Shown: positions 36,603 to 48,335, counted from the stretch's first letter. The stretch is 64,000 nt of DNA from Dermatemys mawii (GCA_007922305.1 ML677335.1:35265545-35329544); one strand, 5' to 3'. The notes: generated from the letters alone by a model not told the origin. Numbers and translations are program-made.

Positions 36603-39273
36603 AATGTAATTCCATTAATTTGTGGCTCTTCACGTAAGTATTCACCTGGATGAGAGAGTGTGTGGCACAAATCTATCCCTGACTATGGAGCTGACTGGAA
36701 GGAACAGAAAGGAGGACATTCTACAAATTACTATTGGTAAATTATCACCAGTATCTGGCACCTCTGCAAATCTAGCCCATAATATGGCAATTTGAATAAA
36801 CTCACATATGATAATTGGAATATTCCTGGCCAAATGCTGCTCTCAACTACATTGGCTGACATCAGGAGCGACAGAGGTTAATAGTTATTCCTTATTGTGC
36901 CTGAGAGCAGAACGTAGTGTGGAATCTCCAACCAGTGCTGTACTGCCTGAGGAAGAAGGCTATCAGGTAGGTCATTTTCCAGATGTTTTCTTTTGGTTAC
37001 TCTGAATCTGGATTATACATATTTAGATGCCCTCTTCTGTTTCCTTAGTACACCAGAGCTGCTTGAGCCAATTCTAAGCTATTTAGCAGTCCCCACCAGT
37101 GTTGTACATTCTAGAAAACCCTGTTTCATTTCCACATTTACTCAGTTCTCTGATGTATATGAACAGAGCTAGTCAAATAGTAGGAAAAATGTATATTCAT
37201 AAATGTTTTCATGAATAAAAGCTCACTGTTCAGTTTTCATTGATTTGTGTGGTGTTATTCATCCTTTGTGAGTGTTTGGCTATCCTCTGGGTATTTGTAG
37301 AAGTGTTTTTGAATCCAAAACTTTCACGAATTTTAGCAGTAATGATTATTCATCTAAAAACTCATACAAGAAGTACATTTTTTTCCATCCTGAGTAGTGA
37401 ATAAAGGCAATAATGGATTTCCAAAGTGTGTCATTTACTTTAAAAATTGAGTTCAGTGTAACCTGTAGATAAAATATAGATAATGAAATCCAGGGAATTC
37501 TGTGATAGAAGAGGACTAAACCGGATAACATTTTATGCCAAAGATGAATACTAAATCAGAGAAATCTAGTAGTGGTAACTCTAAACAAAAAACTTACTGG
37601 CTTAAGTGAAATCAAATAAATAAGAAACAAAATAATACTTGTTAATGTCACTGTTGGCAGAAATATTTGACTGTAATACTTCACTGACAAGAATGAGTCA
37701 GGTTTCATTTCCCAGGCATGGTAAGGTTTACATTTGTAAGATTAGATTATTTTTTCTATGCAATAGTAGTGACAGAGGGGATACATGAAGGGCCACATAA
37801 AAAAGACTGTATTACAATTTAGCTTTAATAACTTAGTTATTGGAACAGGTCCCCATCATGTAAATTGTTGCAGCTCCATTGATTTCAGCAGAGCCACACC
37901 AAATGTACACCAGCCGAAGATCTGGTCCAAGGTATTTAATTATTTTTAATGGGTGCGATAGGGTTAAACTAAATACAAATACATAACTTGAGTCTATTCA
38001 CTTAAATTGGATCTACTATCTCTTCACAATTTTATGACATCCTCACAATTGCAACCATAAATAACATATCTTACAAAGTATAGGCTATTCAAAGTGAATT
38101 TGGCATTGATGCACTCCATCCTGTTCACATATTTTCAACTGGATTTCCAACTATTCTAAATCACTGTTACTATTCTGGAAACACAAAGCAGCTAGGAACC
38201 CAGTTTAACTGGTCAGTCAAGTTGGATACTGGAAACTTTGTATCAGACCACCATAAAGCAGCCAGAGTGTACTGATGAACCTGGCCCTCTGTGTTTTTAG
38301 GGTTGTCAACATACAATATTACCAGGTTTCATTTCTTGGATATTCGAAGGTGATTTTTTAAAGTATGGGTTTAGGAGGGGACAACACTTATCACGTTCAT
38401 TCCCCATATTAGCTATGTGAGGCCAGCTCAGAGATTAAAGGCATTTCCTAAGTAATTGCTCCAGAGGTACCTCTCATTCCTACTATACAACACATGCTAA
38501 TCCCTCAATTTTTACTGTATACTACGGGGTATATGGATGGATAAGACTCAAACTTCAACATAAATTTGTTAAACTGTATTATCATCTTTGCCTAAACCAA
38601 AGTGATCAGAACTATGCTGGATAACTCCTAAGGACCTGTCTATCGGGCAGAACAAAAGGAAGTTATTAATCCACTTAAATCAGACAAAAAGATGGGGTAA
38701 AATCCTGACACCATTGAAGTCAATGGCAAAACCTCCATTGATTTCTTTATGGCCAATATTTCATCTTAAGTGTTTACAATGCTATGAGGATAGTCTCCAT
38801 TCCAAGTTGAGCTGAGATAGTATTCAGATGAGATACATGAGTTCTACTGATATCACTGACTCATAGATTACCAGGGAGCTGAAGAAGGGGAAATTATTTT
38901 CCCATAAAATACAATCGTAATTTATTAAGTGAATCCAAAGATCAAGGTTTACAATTATATGCAAATATCAGATCACTTTAATTAATATACATGAATCATG
39001 ATTTAAGTTAACTGCTAAGTGAATAGGGCATAAATTTTCCTCTATTAATAATTTGTTGTTAGCTTGGTTTAATGAAATAAAAAGTATTCATTAAGACATA
39101 TCGGATGCTCAGTGTGGAATATTAGGTCATTGTTGAAAAGATATTTGACAGTATGCATCCAGAATTACTCTGAAACAGATAATTAAATTATATTCATCCA
39201 ATATTAATTTTGTCCGATCTTAAAATAGGAACAAAAAGAGTACAGGAAGAATTTAAGGAAGATAAGTATGAAA
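36603..39273. other. Unique sequence without a gene
   Basis: AT-rich. Copies of the CCATTGAAGTCAATGG-type motif lie at 37872-37925 (with a CCGAAGATCTGGTCC end) and 38701-38760 (a clear inverted pair). No exons recognised. Confidence 0.5.
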
Positions 39274-39541
39274 TGTTGGGATTTTGTGGTTCCCAGTAAG
39301 TCAGAGGCCAGGCAGAATCAAGGGGTTTTGATATTTTATTCAATTCAATTCGATTCAGTTCAATACAATGGGCACAGGGAGGGAGAGCCACTGCTAACAA
39401 GAGGCAGCCAGAGTCTCTCTAATCTGAAGCCCCTCCCCTTCACTCCACATGGTGAGCTCACTCCCCCTCCCTCTGGGTGGTAATTCCAGAATGTTCCAGA
39501 ATGTTCCTAGCGTGGTGAGCCACAGCTTGCCTCCCTATACA
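39274..39541 (-). mobile_element. LTR-like unit with heat-shock-element array (putative)
   Basis: Read on the minus strand it begins TGTATAGGGAGGCAAG and ends AAAATCCCAACA, with the promoter-like part first (GC-rich, several AGGGGAGGGG boxes) and AATAAA at 39340-39335 about 60 bases before the end, as in an LTR. No clear TSD was found, so the borders and the LTR call are tentative. The array at 39484-39506 is described separately. Confidence 0.45.
39484..39506. promoter_or_regulatory. Five-unit heat-shock-element match
   Basis: TTC (39484), GAA (39489), TTC (39494), GAA (39499) and TTC (39504) alternate at exact 5-base steps with two-base spacers. Heat shock factor trimers bind arrays of inverted nGAAn units, and three are normally sufficient. 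Function here is inference; part of the pattern comes from a short tandem duplication of CCAGAATGTT. Confidence 0.55.
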
Positions 39542-40090
39542 TATGTATCTTCCAAATAACATTTTGCTTAAACTGAACACAAACATACCCTTCAGAAAGG
39601 ATATAAAAAGTTTCTCAACAATCTGACAAGACGAAAGATTAAAATTGTTGCTGCCTAAAACTTATGCAGATTGTATTGGACTCCATCCAAGCTTTTCAAT
39701 AAAATATTGCTACCCAGTGACAATTGCTGGAGTGGTAAACTAGAAGGTGAAAAGGTTGCTCAGATCCCAGGGGTGTTTTACAAATGTAGGGATGTGTTTT
39801 TGCCATACAGGCACAAACCCAAATGGGAAGTGGTGCAGAACACAACTCCCTTGGGAAGCAAAACTAAGCTGTCTCCATGCCTCCTAAAGAGTCCTAAACA
39901 TAGTGCCTATTCACAACATGAGAGTTAGAGGTAAACCCCATTTCCTTTGCACCATCTGAGCAGCACAAAGGGGGAAAAAAATGGCCTATATCCACCAACA
40001 CATGCACAGTTCCTCATTACCAAATAGCATATACCTACGTAACTAATCTTTTTCAAATAGCTAAGAATCAACATACCATATTTAAGAAAG

Positions 40091-40092
<2 letters not shown>
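39542..40092. other. Unique sequence without a gene
   Basis: No features recognised; the 85-residue frame at 39671-39928 shows no conserved pattern. Confidence 0.45.

Positions 40093-40137
<45 letters not shown>
40093..40137. repeat. (AT)n microsatellite
   Basis: An uninterrupted AT dinucleotide tract of 45 bases. Confidence 0.98.
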
Positions 40138-40142
<5 letters not shown>

Positions 40143-40374
40143 GATGATTGAATCATTGTGTGTGTTTTGACAGGAGCACAGCCTTTCTGCTAATAAGGGA
40201 ATGCTACATGTCCTCTGTTAACTATTTTCCTCTGAATACTATTTTACATCTTCAGAACCCTGTGGGTAAAACATTCTTCCTGATATCCCATGTACACGGC
40301 TTATTTCTTTACTTTAGATCACTGCCATTTGATTTACTGATCATCTGTAATGAATAAAAAAGTTTGTTCACAAT
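40138..40374. other. Short unique interval
   Basis: Nothing recognised. The 69-residue frame at 40148-40357 is probably chance. Confidence 0.4.
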
Positions 40375-40900
40375 TTTTCCTGTGTCATTTCTCAGTTGTC
40401 CTTCCTCTGCCCAAACTAAACACTTTTGGTTTCTCAAGCCTTCCCTCCTAGGATTTTTCTCTCAGTATGCACAAGATTCTTGAATTTTCCTTCTGAACCG
40501 CTTTTAAGACTTAGATATCCTTTTCAAAGCGAGGCAACAAATAATATCCACAGTTTTCCAGATAAGGCCTAACTAGTAATCTATATAATGAAATAATGTA
40601 TCTCACGACTTAAGTGTAATCCTTTAATTTATACACCCTAGTACTCAGTTTTCTATCCCCATTGATGACACACTCTTCTCTCATGTTCATAATGTAATCC
40701 AGTATTTCCTATAGAAACCAGTCTTCATTTGTTTTCTCTAGCTCTATTCTATTTAGCTAGTTGCTTCTCTTTTGTTGTTGGTTCTACATTTTGACATACT
40801 GAAATTTAATTACCATTCATTCAGCCACTTGACCAAATCCTTCTGCAATTTGTTACTTTCCTCTACTGCATTAGCTTCGCCTACTATTATTCCAGACATC
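40375..40900 (-). mobile_element. Old CR1/L3-like LINE fragment
   Basis: In reverse this follows CR1/L3 order: CAGATAAGGCCTAACTAGTAATCTATATAATG, ACTGAAATTTAATTACC and CCACTTGACCAAATCCTTCTGCAATTTG are the mirrored words of the reverse transcriptase and 3' region of old CR1-group LINEs. Identity is low and no open frame remains. Confidence 0.5.
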
Positions 40901-41572
40901 CAACTGTGGTGTATTGAACAACTGTGTTCAAATTGAAAGCTGTCACTTCAAATTCTTAAGGGTTTTCTGATCATGCTTGCAGGCTCGGGGGCTCAGTAAA
41001 GAAGCATGAGATCTGGGTCTAGCAGCAGCCTTTGAAGAGCTAGCCTTGAGTAAGGTGGGGTGAATTGTGCTTCTCTGCCTTAGGGAACAGCCTCCTTTCT
41101 TGTATGTTACAAAAAAAAATAAAAGTAGTGTTATAGTGCAACCTTCCCAAAAGAGTATTTTAGGGGTTTTGTTTTTTTACTCCAACTTCTCTGTTTATGT
41201 GCTGTGAACACCGAATCAAACACACACTCTTAGGCCTCAGTCCACAAAAGCTTAACTTTGCTAAGGTCAACGGGATTACACATATGCTTAAATTTAAGCA
41301 TGTGAACAAAATGCTTTGCTGGATCAGGGACATAATTTACTCTTTGCTAAAAGTCCACAAACTTGTTCCACCGGATTTCTGTAGCCAGACAACTCCTTTC
41401 CCCTGCATCTGCTCTTTCGAATGCAGTCTGTACGGTTTCCTGTTATGCTGTTAAAAAACCACAAGCAGCAGCAAAAGGTATGTTAGATGCTTGCTTAAAG
41501 CTACAGTGTTCTATATTGCCAATTGTATTGATGCTTATGAACCATGTAATCAATGTAGTAAATGAGTAAGGT
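40901..41572. other. Unique sequence without a gene
   Basis: One dispersed motif copy (AAAGCTTAACTTTGCTAAGG to ACACATATGCTTAAATTTAAG) at about 41247-41302, where CTTAAATTTAAG is a perfect 12-bp palindrome. Confidence 0.45.
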
Positions 41573-41955
41573 AGTGTGAGTGACAGCCAACGGCAAAGCA
41601 AATTGCAAATATTGCCTTTTAGGGAACCATGGTATCTGGGTGAAGATATAAATCTCAAGAGGAGTGGCCAGGTGGAGTTACCAGCAAGGAAATATAATAG
41701 CATGCTAAACTTGGGACTCGACCAGAAGCAGTAGAGCCCTCCCACAGATCCAAAGGGACTCTGGGACTCTTGCTGCCTCGTGAGCCGATCTCTGGGCAGC
41801 TGTGGAACCTGGCCAGTCTCAGCGACCCAAAATCAAAACCAACATCCACACTTACAGTCTGCCAGCATAAATGAGTTGTGTATGTGAGTATAACTGCACA
41901 AATAAAAGCAGCACTAAATCAACCCTCAGTACCGCTCGAGTTCAACCTTTGTTTA
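41573..41955 (+). repeat. Possible LTR-like segment
   Basis: GC-richer than its flanks. GAAATATAATAGC could be a TATA-like box near 41688, and ACAAATAAAAGCAGC at about 41897 a polyadenylation signal, in LTR-like order. It opens with TGTGAGTGACAG, but no matching end or TSD was found. Confidence 0.25.
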
Positions 41956-42689
41956 TGGTTATTTTTTTGGATTGTTACGAGAACAGGTAACAATTTCCTT
42001 CATTTATCTTCAGAATAGATGTACTCATTGTGTCATTACCAATCTGTTAAAAAGACCCATAACTTTTATAAAAAGACAACATCAAGGAACATGGTGGAGA
42101 GAAGGGAAACGAAAAGGAATTCATCCAGGCATAGTACACCAGACAAATGTCTATTGTCTACTCCTCTTCTTCCTCTCCTTTCCCCAGTAAGCTTCTCTGT
42201 GCGGCATGTGTTCTTTGGATTCATATTTGACCCACACTAAAGTTGGCTTTACAATAGAATTAAGTGAATATTTTAACTGAATAAATGTACCCTATATTTT
42301 CTGCTCATGGGCCCTGATTCAGCAAATCATTTCAGCATGTCTTCAAAGATGTTACAATCTAAATAAATTTTGAAGTTGGAACTGCTTACTCTGTTTACAC
42401 AGTGTCAAACACAGTGGGGCCACTGATCTTTGTCACTGCCATAATAAAACAAAACAAACCATTTTATTTAAATCCAAGTGTATACAATGGGACTTGAGCA
42501 TAATTAAAGTTAAGTATAAGGTTCAGAATGTCTACAAGAAGAGAATGATATCCTTAAATGTATTTTGCAAATTTAGACCACAATTTTTTTGTATGGATAT
42601 TTTTGTTAGCATTTTGGTGTGATCTTGATATTTGACTTGGATATTTGAGGTTGATTACACAGTATTGTTTTTGTTTTCTGACTGCATGC
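41956..42689. other. Unique sequence without a gene
   Basis: AT-rich; nothing recognised apart from the phrase GGGCCCTGATTCAGCAAATC at 42309, typical of a dispersed reptile repeat. Confidence 0.45.
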
Positions 42690-43200
42690 GAAATTAAAAG
42701 ACTGGGACTGTTCACCTTGAAAATGAGATGACTAATGGGGGATATGATAGAGGTCTATACAATCATGAATAGTGTGGAGGAAGTGTTATTTACTCCTTCA
42801 CAGAATGTAAGAGACAGGGGTCACCCAATGAAATTAGTAGGCATCAAGTTTAAAAACAAAAAATAATTAAGTATTTCTTCACACAATGCACAGTTAACCT
42901 GTGGAACTCATTGTCACAGGATGTTGTGAAGGCTACAAGTATATTTGCATTAAAAAAGAATTAGATAAAATTAATGGAGGATTGGTCCCTAAATGGCTAT
43001 TAGCCAAGATGGTCAGGGGTGCAATTCCATGCTCTGAGTGTCTGTATGCTTCTATCAGGTGCTGTGGCTGGATGACAAGAGATAGATTACTTGAAAAACT
43101 GCCATGTTCTCTTCATTCTTTTTGAACATCTGGCTTTGGCCACTGTTGGAAAACAGGATATTGGATTAGATGGACCATTGGTCTGACCCAGTGTGACCAC
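42690..43200 (+). mobile_element. CR1 LINE 3' fragment
   Basis: Includes AAGACTGGGACTGTTCACCTTG, GGGGGATATGATAGAGGTCTATA, TGGAACTCATTGTCACAGGATG and the tail GGCCACTGTTGGAAAACAGG through TGACCCAGTGTGACC. Same subfamily as the copies at 27225 and 35604. The 74-residue frame at 42901-43125 lies within it and is not a gene. Confidence 0.87.
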
Positions 43201-43467
43201 ATTATCAGCTCAGGATTAAACAAAGACTGAATGGCTCACCAACTACAAAAGCATCTTCTCCTCTCTGGTTGTTCACACCTCCAGATCAGCTGCTGGAAGT
43301 GGGCTTCACCCTTCCTGATTTAATTTACTTGCTATCTTGCTTGCATATTTATAACTGCCTCTGGAGATTCCCACAACATTCATCTGATGAAGTGGGTCTT
43401 TGCCCACGAAAGCTTATGCTCCAAAATATTTGTTAGTCTATAAGGTGCTACAAAACTCTTTGTTGCT
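43201..43467 (+). mobile_element. Penelope-like element 3' tail
   Basis: CATCTGATGAAGTGGGTCTTTGCCCACGAAAGCTTATGCTCC then TTTGTTAGTCTATAAGGTGC is the highly repeated 3' tail of a sauropsid Penelope-like family, the same tail type as at 32260-32395. It abuts the CR1 end directly. Confidence 0.75.
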
Positions 43468-44564
43468 TTAAAAAAAGAGTGTACTATGAGACAGAGAAAT
43501 AAATTGAATGAATGAAAGAAGAAAAGGATCATGTGGGAAGAGGATATTTCAACACAAAATCTTAGCAACTGTCTCCAACTTGATGATAATAAAAACTAAC
43601 ATGAAGCAATTTAATTCCTCATTTCAGATCTTACCTCAGTTCTAGAAAATGTCCTTCAGCAAGAAAGTCTTTTCTTCACATCACATAAAGATATCCCAAA
43701 TCTTTCAATAAAGTTCCCGTAGTCTTCGTCTCATTCTTTTTTTATTTCCTGTTTTCTTTAATCACAGTTTTATCTTACATCCGTTTGCCAGGTATTCCCA
43801 CTGGGATAATAACTTTGTGGATGACGAGCATTTTAGTTATGACAATATGGTAGTGTCATGACAGCAATGACTACAGACTCAAAAGCATAAACTTTCCTTG
43901 GCAGTTTTGGAGAGCTGAAAAGTGGATGTGCTTTCAGAAAGCATTTACTAAGGGCCAGATTTTCAGAAGTGCTCAGGTCCCATTTATGCACCAAAAATAA
44001 ATTATTGGAAATGTCACAATGAAATCTCTGGGAAGAAGTGAGTAGAAAAAGGGAGCAGAATTCATCATAGCTCAGCCACAATACACAACAGCTGGAGAGA
44101 GAATTTGCTTCATTACATGAAGAGATGTTTCAATTACTCCCCCACTTCCCTATATAACCAAGGAACCCCAAGACGAATTGTGCTTCTGAGGCACCATGCA
44201 TCCCAGTGATTCTCCTGGTACAGCGGTAAATATCTCTTTAGTATGGGGAGTGGTCTTTTATTAAACAAGGAGAGCTTGTATTTAACTATTCAATTACTTC
44301 ATTCATCTATTACACAGCTCTAACACCACAGAAACCACACCCTGCAGTTTCTTGTGTTGCTCTACAGACCGGTGGTGCACTGCCTTCCTGTATAGGGGTA
44401 GGGGTGTGAATTTTTTCACTCTGCAGCAACACTCCACCTCTTCATGCAAGAATTATTGTTCCACACAAGATCTTTATTGCTTCTCCAAATTAAGAAATAG
44501 CCATGTGCTTAACACACAGAAGACTTACATTTTGCTGATGTCATAGCTCAAAGTGTCAGCTCAA
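43468..44564. other. Unique sequence without a gene
   Basis: Nothing recognised apart from GGGCCAGATTTTCAGAAGTGC (43953), a phrase of the dispersed palindromic repeat. Confidence 0.45.
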
Positions 44565-45285
44565 CCAACATATGGATAAAAACCACAAGGCTGTCCAGAA
44601 TCAGAAAATGTCAGGGTTAACATTTATCAAAAAGCTAATCAAATGAGAACCTCAGCTACTTCCAACTCAAGCATTACCTTAGAAGGCAAAGGATTACAAT
44701 AAAGGAGCCAATTTACATATCTTGGTAGTAATATGTAACCCAATGGGGATATCAAGAAGGAAATAATATCAGACTGGAAAGGCAGCATTTGCATTCACCA
44801 ACTTAAACAACGTGTGAGCATTAAAAATCTACAACTTAACAACCGACATGGAATCGTCAACTTAAATTTTATTTCCATCTTAGCATACAGATGTAAATAT
44901 TGGCAATCAACCAAAGTTACAGATAAACTAGGGTGACCAGAGGGCAAATATGAAAAATCGGGACAGGAGTGGGAGGTAATAGGAACCTATATAAGGAAAA
45001 GCCCCCAAAATCAGGATTGTCCCTATAAAATTGGGACATCTGTTCACCCTACAACTAACATCTAATGCCTTAGAAAGCAAGTGCCATAGAACAATACTAG
45101 GTGTTAAACTGAATGAATTTATAACAATGGAGAATTTTTTCAGGGAGCTCAACACAGACCTTGGGATGTGTTAAGAATGAAGCCAATCAGAGCATGTACT
45201 CTGGCAGGCCTATCATTGGGCAACTGGAGGAACATGTAAAATGACCCATCTGAAAGAAACCCCTTATCAAACATAACTCAGCATC
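44565..45285 (+). mobile_element. Non-LTR retrotransposon remnant with YLGS motif, split by a small transposon
   Basis: The plus frame reads QFTYLGSNM at 44709-44735, then after one stop PNGDIKKEI, KNLQLNN and ILAYRCKYWQST up to 44925. Beyond the inserted element (44929-45051) the same frame type continues TSNALESKCHRTILGVKLNEF from about 45056. The order FTYLGS, then KKEI, then Y-C--W--T, then C-R-ILG is the C-terminal region of reverse transcriptase ORFs in RTE/Perere-like LINEs. Exact clade is uncertain. Several stops; inactive. Confidence 0.62.
44929..45051. mobile_element. Short non-autonomous transposon, TAGGGTGACCAG family, copy 2
   Basis: Ends TAGGGTGACCAGA and TCTGTTCACCCTA are inverted repeats with one mismatch. 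Interior AAAATCGGGACAGGAGTGGG and AAAGCCCCCAAAATCAGG match copy 1. A clean TSD is not readable. The overlapping minus frame at 44928-45155 is not a gene. Confidence 0.8.
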
Positions 45286-46440
45286 AGAAAACTTCACCAT
45301 CACAAAAAAAAATTTAAAAAAGCACAGCCTTGTTTGTTCTCTAAACAATGTCTGATTTCAGGAAGGATTCAGATTTGCTTAATGTACATTTGAGTATTTA
45401 ATCTTGGGGTGAGGGTTCATACCTGATCTACATTTCAGCCAAGGAGTTCAATAATGTTAAGTTTAACCAACTATAATTATATTTACCTTTGTTAATTCTT
45501 AGGCAAAGCAAATCTAACAATACATCTCTCTATATAAAAATATAATGTGTGGATCTATTTATACTTATCTCCTTGAGGGATTGTTTTTTAAAAAAAAACT
45601 GGGAGGATTTTAAGTTTCAAAATCATGTCTGACTGGGTGGCCACATTAAAAAGGTACGAATAAAAGTAACACAATGTTTTTATATAAATCTGTGTATGAT
45701 ATTCAGCTTGCCAGTTTTAACAGCAGCTGACCATTATCATTCTAGATAAATACCCATGTATTCAAATTTACCTTATTGACAGATAGACTATCTAGTTCAG
45801 CTCTGCAGTGGGGAAATGAATAAATGAAAAAAATAAAAAAATGAAGTAAAGTGAACAGATATCTGGCATCAGAAGAATGGCTCTGTGGGATACAAATAAG
45901 TAAAACATGGGAATGAAATGAATTGGAACTGAATCTATTTGCATTACGGATTGAACACAATGTGCTCAGTAGGAAGGCAAGCAACACTTCACTGAACAAT
46001 AGAAAAATAAGTCGAATATCTCGGCAATGTTTTAAATTTTCGAAAAAGAGCTTTTGTTGTTGCTAACTCTTCAGCCATATTTTTCTCTTAACACTGCTAA
46101 AATAAGTCTTTTTAAATTCGCGTTCAAGTCACACTTTAGTTCTTAAATACAATCAAGTGGGCCCTGGGACAATGGACATTTTCTTTTTTAAACAACTGGC
46201 CCAATATTACGCTTTCACTTTCTCTAATAAATCTCTTGGTTTCAAAATCCGCTCACATCCAGAATTAATTTACACTTGTATAGGAACAAGCACTGAAAAT
46301 ACCAGAAACCTCCAGCTTGTTTGAAGCTTATGTCAGGTTATCAAACCTGAAGGGGAATGGAAAAATAAATGCTGTGTTTAAGAGTGATCCCTAACATATA
46401 ATCTATGTAGTGCACAAAACACAAACATATTATAGATAAG
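45286..46440. other. Unique sequence without a gene
   Basis: AT-rich; A-rich runs near 45303-45322 and 45586-45597. No gene seen. Confidence 0.45.
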
Positions 46441-46635
46441 GCTGTGAGTCTGTGACAGCAGTCAGATTCTGGGACTTTCTGGGACTTCTGCAACGGCTGG
46501 TGCAGCTGACCTGGGGGCCACCTGAGCTACTGGAGCAGTCTCAGGTTGCCATATCCCTCCACCCCTACAGCAACAGCACCACTCACAATGCCCCTGGGCC
46601 ACTTCCCCCTGCAGCATCCAAGAGTTAGTCAGGGG

Positions 46636-47081
46636 CAGGGGTGAAAGTAACTTAAAGGACTTATCGGTACTCCAGAGGCCAGGGGCAACTGGAAGAGGCA
46701 TGGCCTCTACTGGAAGAGGTGGGGCTGGCTCCGGGCTCCAGATGCTGCTATGCTCTGGGGCCCTTTAAATAGTCACCAGAGCCTTGCTGCCAGAGCCCTG
46801 GGGTAGCAGAAGCAGGGCTCCTGCTGCTGTTGAAAGGGCCCGGGGCAGTAGAGGCAGCAGGAGCCCTAGGCCCTTTAAATAGCTGCCAGAGCCCCACTGC
46901 TGCTATCCCAGGGCTCCAGCAGTGAGGCTCTGGTGGCTATTTAAAGGGTCTGGGGTTCCAGCTGCTGCTGGGAGCCCCAGGCCCTTTAAATTGCCACCTA
47001 GGGAAGCCAGTCCACCCTGTCCAGCGCACTGGCTCTTGCCAGTACACCATACTGGGTCATACTGCCTTACTTTCACCTCTG
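46636..47081. mobile_element. Nested non-autonomous hAT element, 446 bp, foldback interior
   Basis: Ends CAGGGGTGAAAGTAA and TTACTTTCACCTCTG are inverted repeats with one mismatch. Flanks GTCAGGGG (46628-46635) and GTCAGGTG (47082-47089) match at 7 of 8 positions. The GC-rich interior repeats CCCTTTAAAT several times; arms 46871-46902 and 46917-46948 form an inverted pair of 32 bases with three mismatches around a 14-base loop. No transposase. Confidence 0.87.
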
Positions 47082-47099
47082 GTCAGGTGTATATAGGAC

Positions 47100-47161
47100 A
47101 AGTCATGGACAGGTCACAGGCTGTGAATTTTTATTTACTAGCTGTGACCTGTCCATGACTT
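47100..47161. repeat. 18-bp perfect inverted repeat (hairpin)
   Basis: AAGTCATGGACAGGTCAC (47100-47117) is the exact reverse complement of 47144-47161, with a 26-base AT-rich loop. Part of the outer repeat. Confidence 0.95.
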
Positions 47162-47205
47162 TAGCTAAAAATGCCTGTGTCTATAATCTAGTCTTAATTA
47201 TAGGC

Positions 47206-47880
47206 TGTTATTTGTGACTTCATATGAAAGTCCCTTGATTAACATGCAAAAATAAAAGTTTAGAATAATTTCTAGCCCTGAAAATTTAACCTGCAGTATA
47301 GGTCCCAGACTGTGATATCCTGGCTCCTGTTGAGTAAATCTCATTCCTCATTGATTTCAGTGGAGTTGTTTTAATAGTTTGGTACCAATGAAAAAAAGTA
47401 AGGGTGACAAGAATCTGGCATAAGAGTCTTGCTCAATTCTTTGCTCCCTGTGCATTACACCAACCATAAGACTTTTGTAATCCAAGCATAGCCTCAGTAA
47501 TATCCATTAAGTCCAATATCTTCAGTGGAGTAGCACACATAACTTATTGGGTCTCAGAGCCCAACCCTGTGTCAATAAAGCTAGCGAGCATTTTACAATA
47601 GAAGTCAATAGCTGCAGGATCACTTAAATTCCACTTAAGCCTTGAAAATATGTTCCCTGTGTGCTGTTTAAGTCCCACTTAAACTCTGGAAGATTTACAT
47701 GTTGCACAGACTTTGTGCCAGCTTTCTGGACATACATGAATTTCACCCAGGGAGCAAAACTGTTTAAAAAGTTGCTATTTTTATAGTCACCTATCAAAGT
47801 AGAGCTACAGTCACACCCACCAAATCCCAAATGAAATACTAAAATTAAGTGAATGAATACATTGACTTTTAAATCTGTTG
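47206..47880. other. Unique sequence without a gene
   Basis: One dispersed motif copy (TCATTGATTTCAGTGGAG at 47348-47365). Nothing else. Confidence 0.45.
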
Positions 47881-48136
47881 AGGTGGAAGCGGCGGGTAGT
47901 CATCTATTGGCTATCAATTTATTGCATCTTGTCGACGCGATAAATCGATCATCAAGGGCACTCCCATCGACTCCAAAACTCCAGCTCACCAAAAGTTGGT
48001 GTTGACGGGGGAGCCCGCTGCCGCTGTGAGGATGGCAGGTAAGTCAGCCTAAAATGCACAGACTTCAGCTATGTTATTCACGTAGCTGAAGTTGCGTATC
48101 TTAGGTTGACCCCTCCCCTTAGTGTAGACCAAGCCT
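47881..48136. mobile_element. DNA transposon with GGTCTACACT ends, uninterrupted copy
   Basis: The opposite orientation of the element at 10873-11893: it ends TTAGTGTAGACCAAGCC and contains GACTTCAGCTATGTTATTCACGTAGCTGAAGT, CGCGATAAATCGATC and GTTGACGGGGGAGCCCGC. The other terminus (CGGCGGGTAGTCATC) lacks its last few bases. It is CpG-richer than its surroundings, suggesting a GC-rich progenitor. Confidence 0.7.
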
Positions 48137-48199
48137 TAAAGTCCACATACAAGACATCATTACTGTTGTCTAACCACCACCACTTAGCAGTTTCATAAG

Positions 48200-48335
48200 A
48201 GTTGTCATCCTTAGAGCTCAAAGAATTCTACAAAAGTCATTACAGATGTTCTTCATTTTACAGACAGGTAAAAGAGCATGGAGAAGTTGAGTGACTTGCA
48301 CATGTTAATGGCAGAATCAGGAATAAAACTCACTT
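48200..48335 (-). repeat. MIR SINE
   Basis: Reverse MIR order: TTCATTTTACAGACAGGTAAAAGAGC, GAAGTTGAGTGACTTGCAC and TGGCAGAATCAGGAATAAAACTC. Confidence 0.65.

Larger units (their letters stand above)
46441..47205. mobile_element. Unclassified reptile repeat with hairpin end, host of a nested hAT
   Basis: Left part (46441-46635) has GACAGCAGTCAGATTCTGGG and GGGACTTCTGCAACGGC; the right part (47082-47205) has the 18-bp perfect inverted repeat and AAAATGCCTGTGTC. The hAT element at 46636-47081 interrupts it. No coding capacity. Superfamily unknown; limits are approximate. Confidence 0.55.

Noticed and set aside
46462..47158. Proline- and alanine-rich frames on both strands
   Set aside because: They come from GC-rich interiors of the nested repeat elements.
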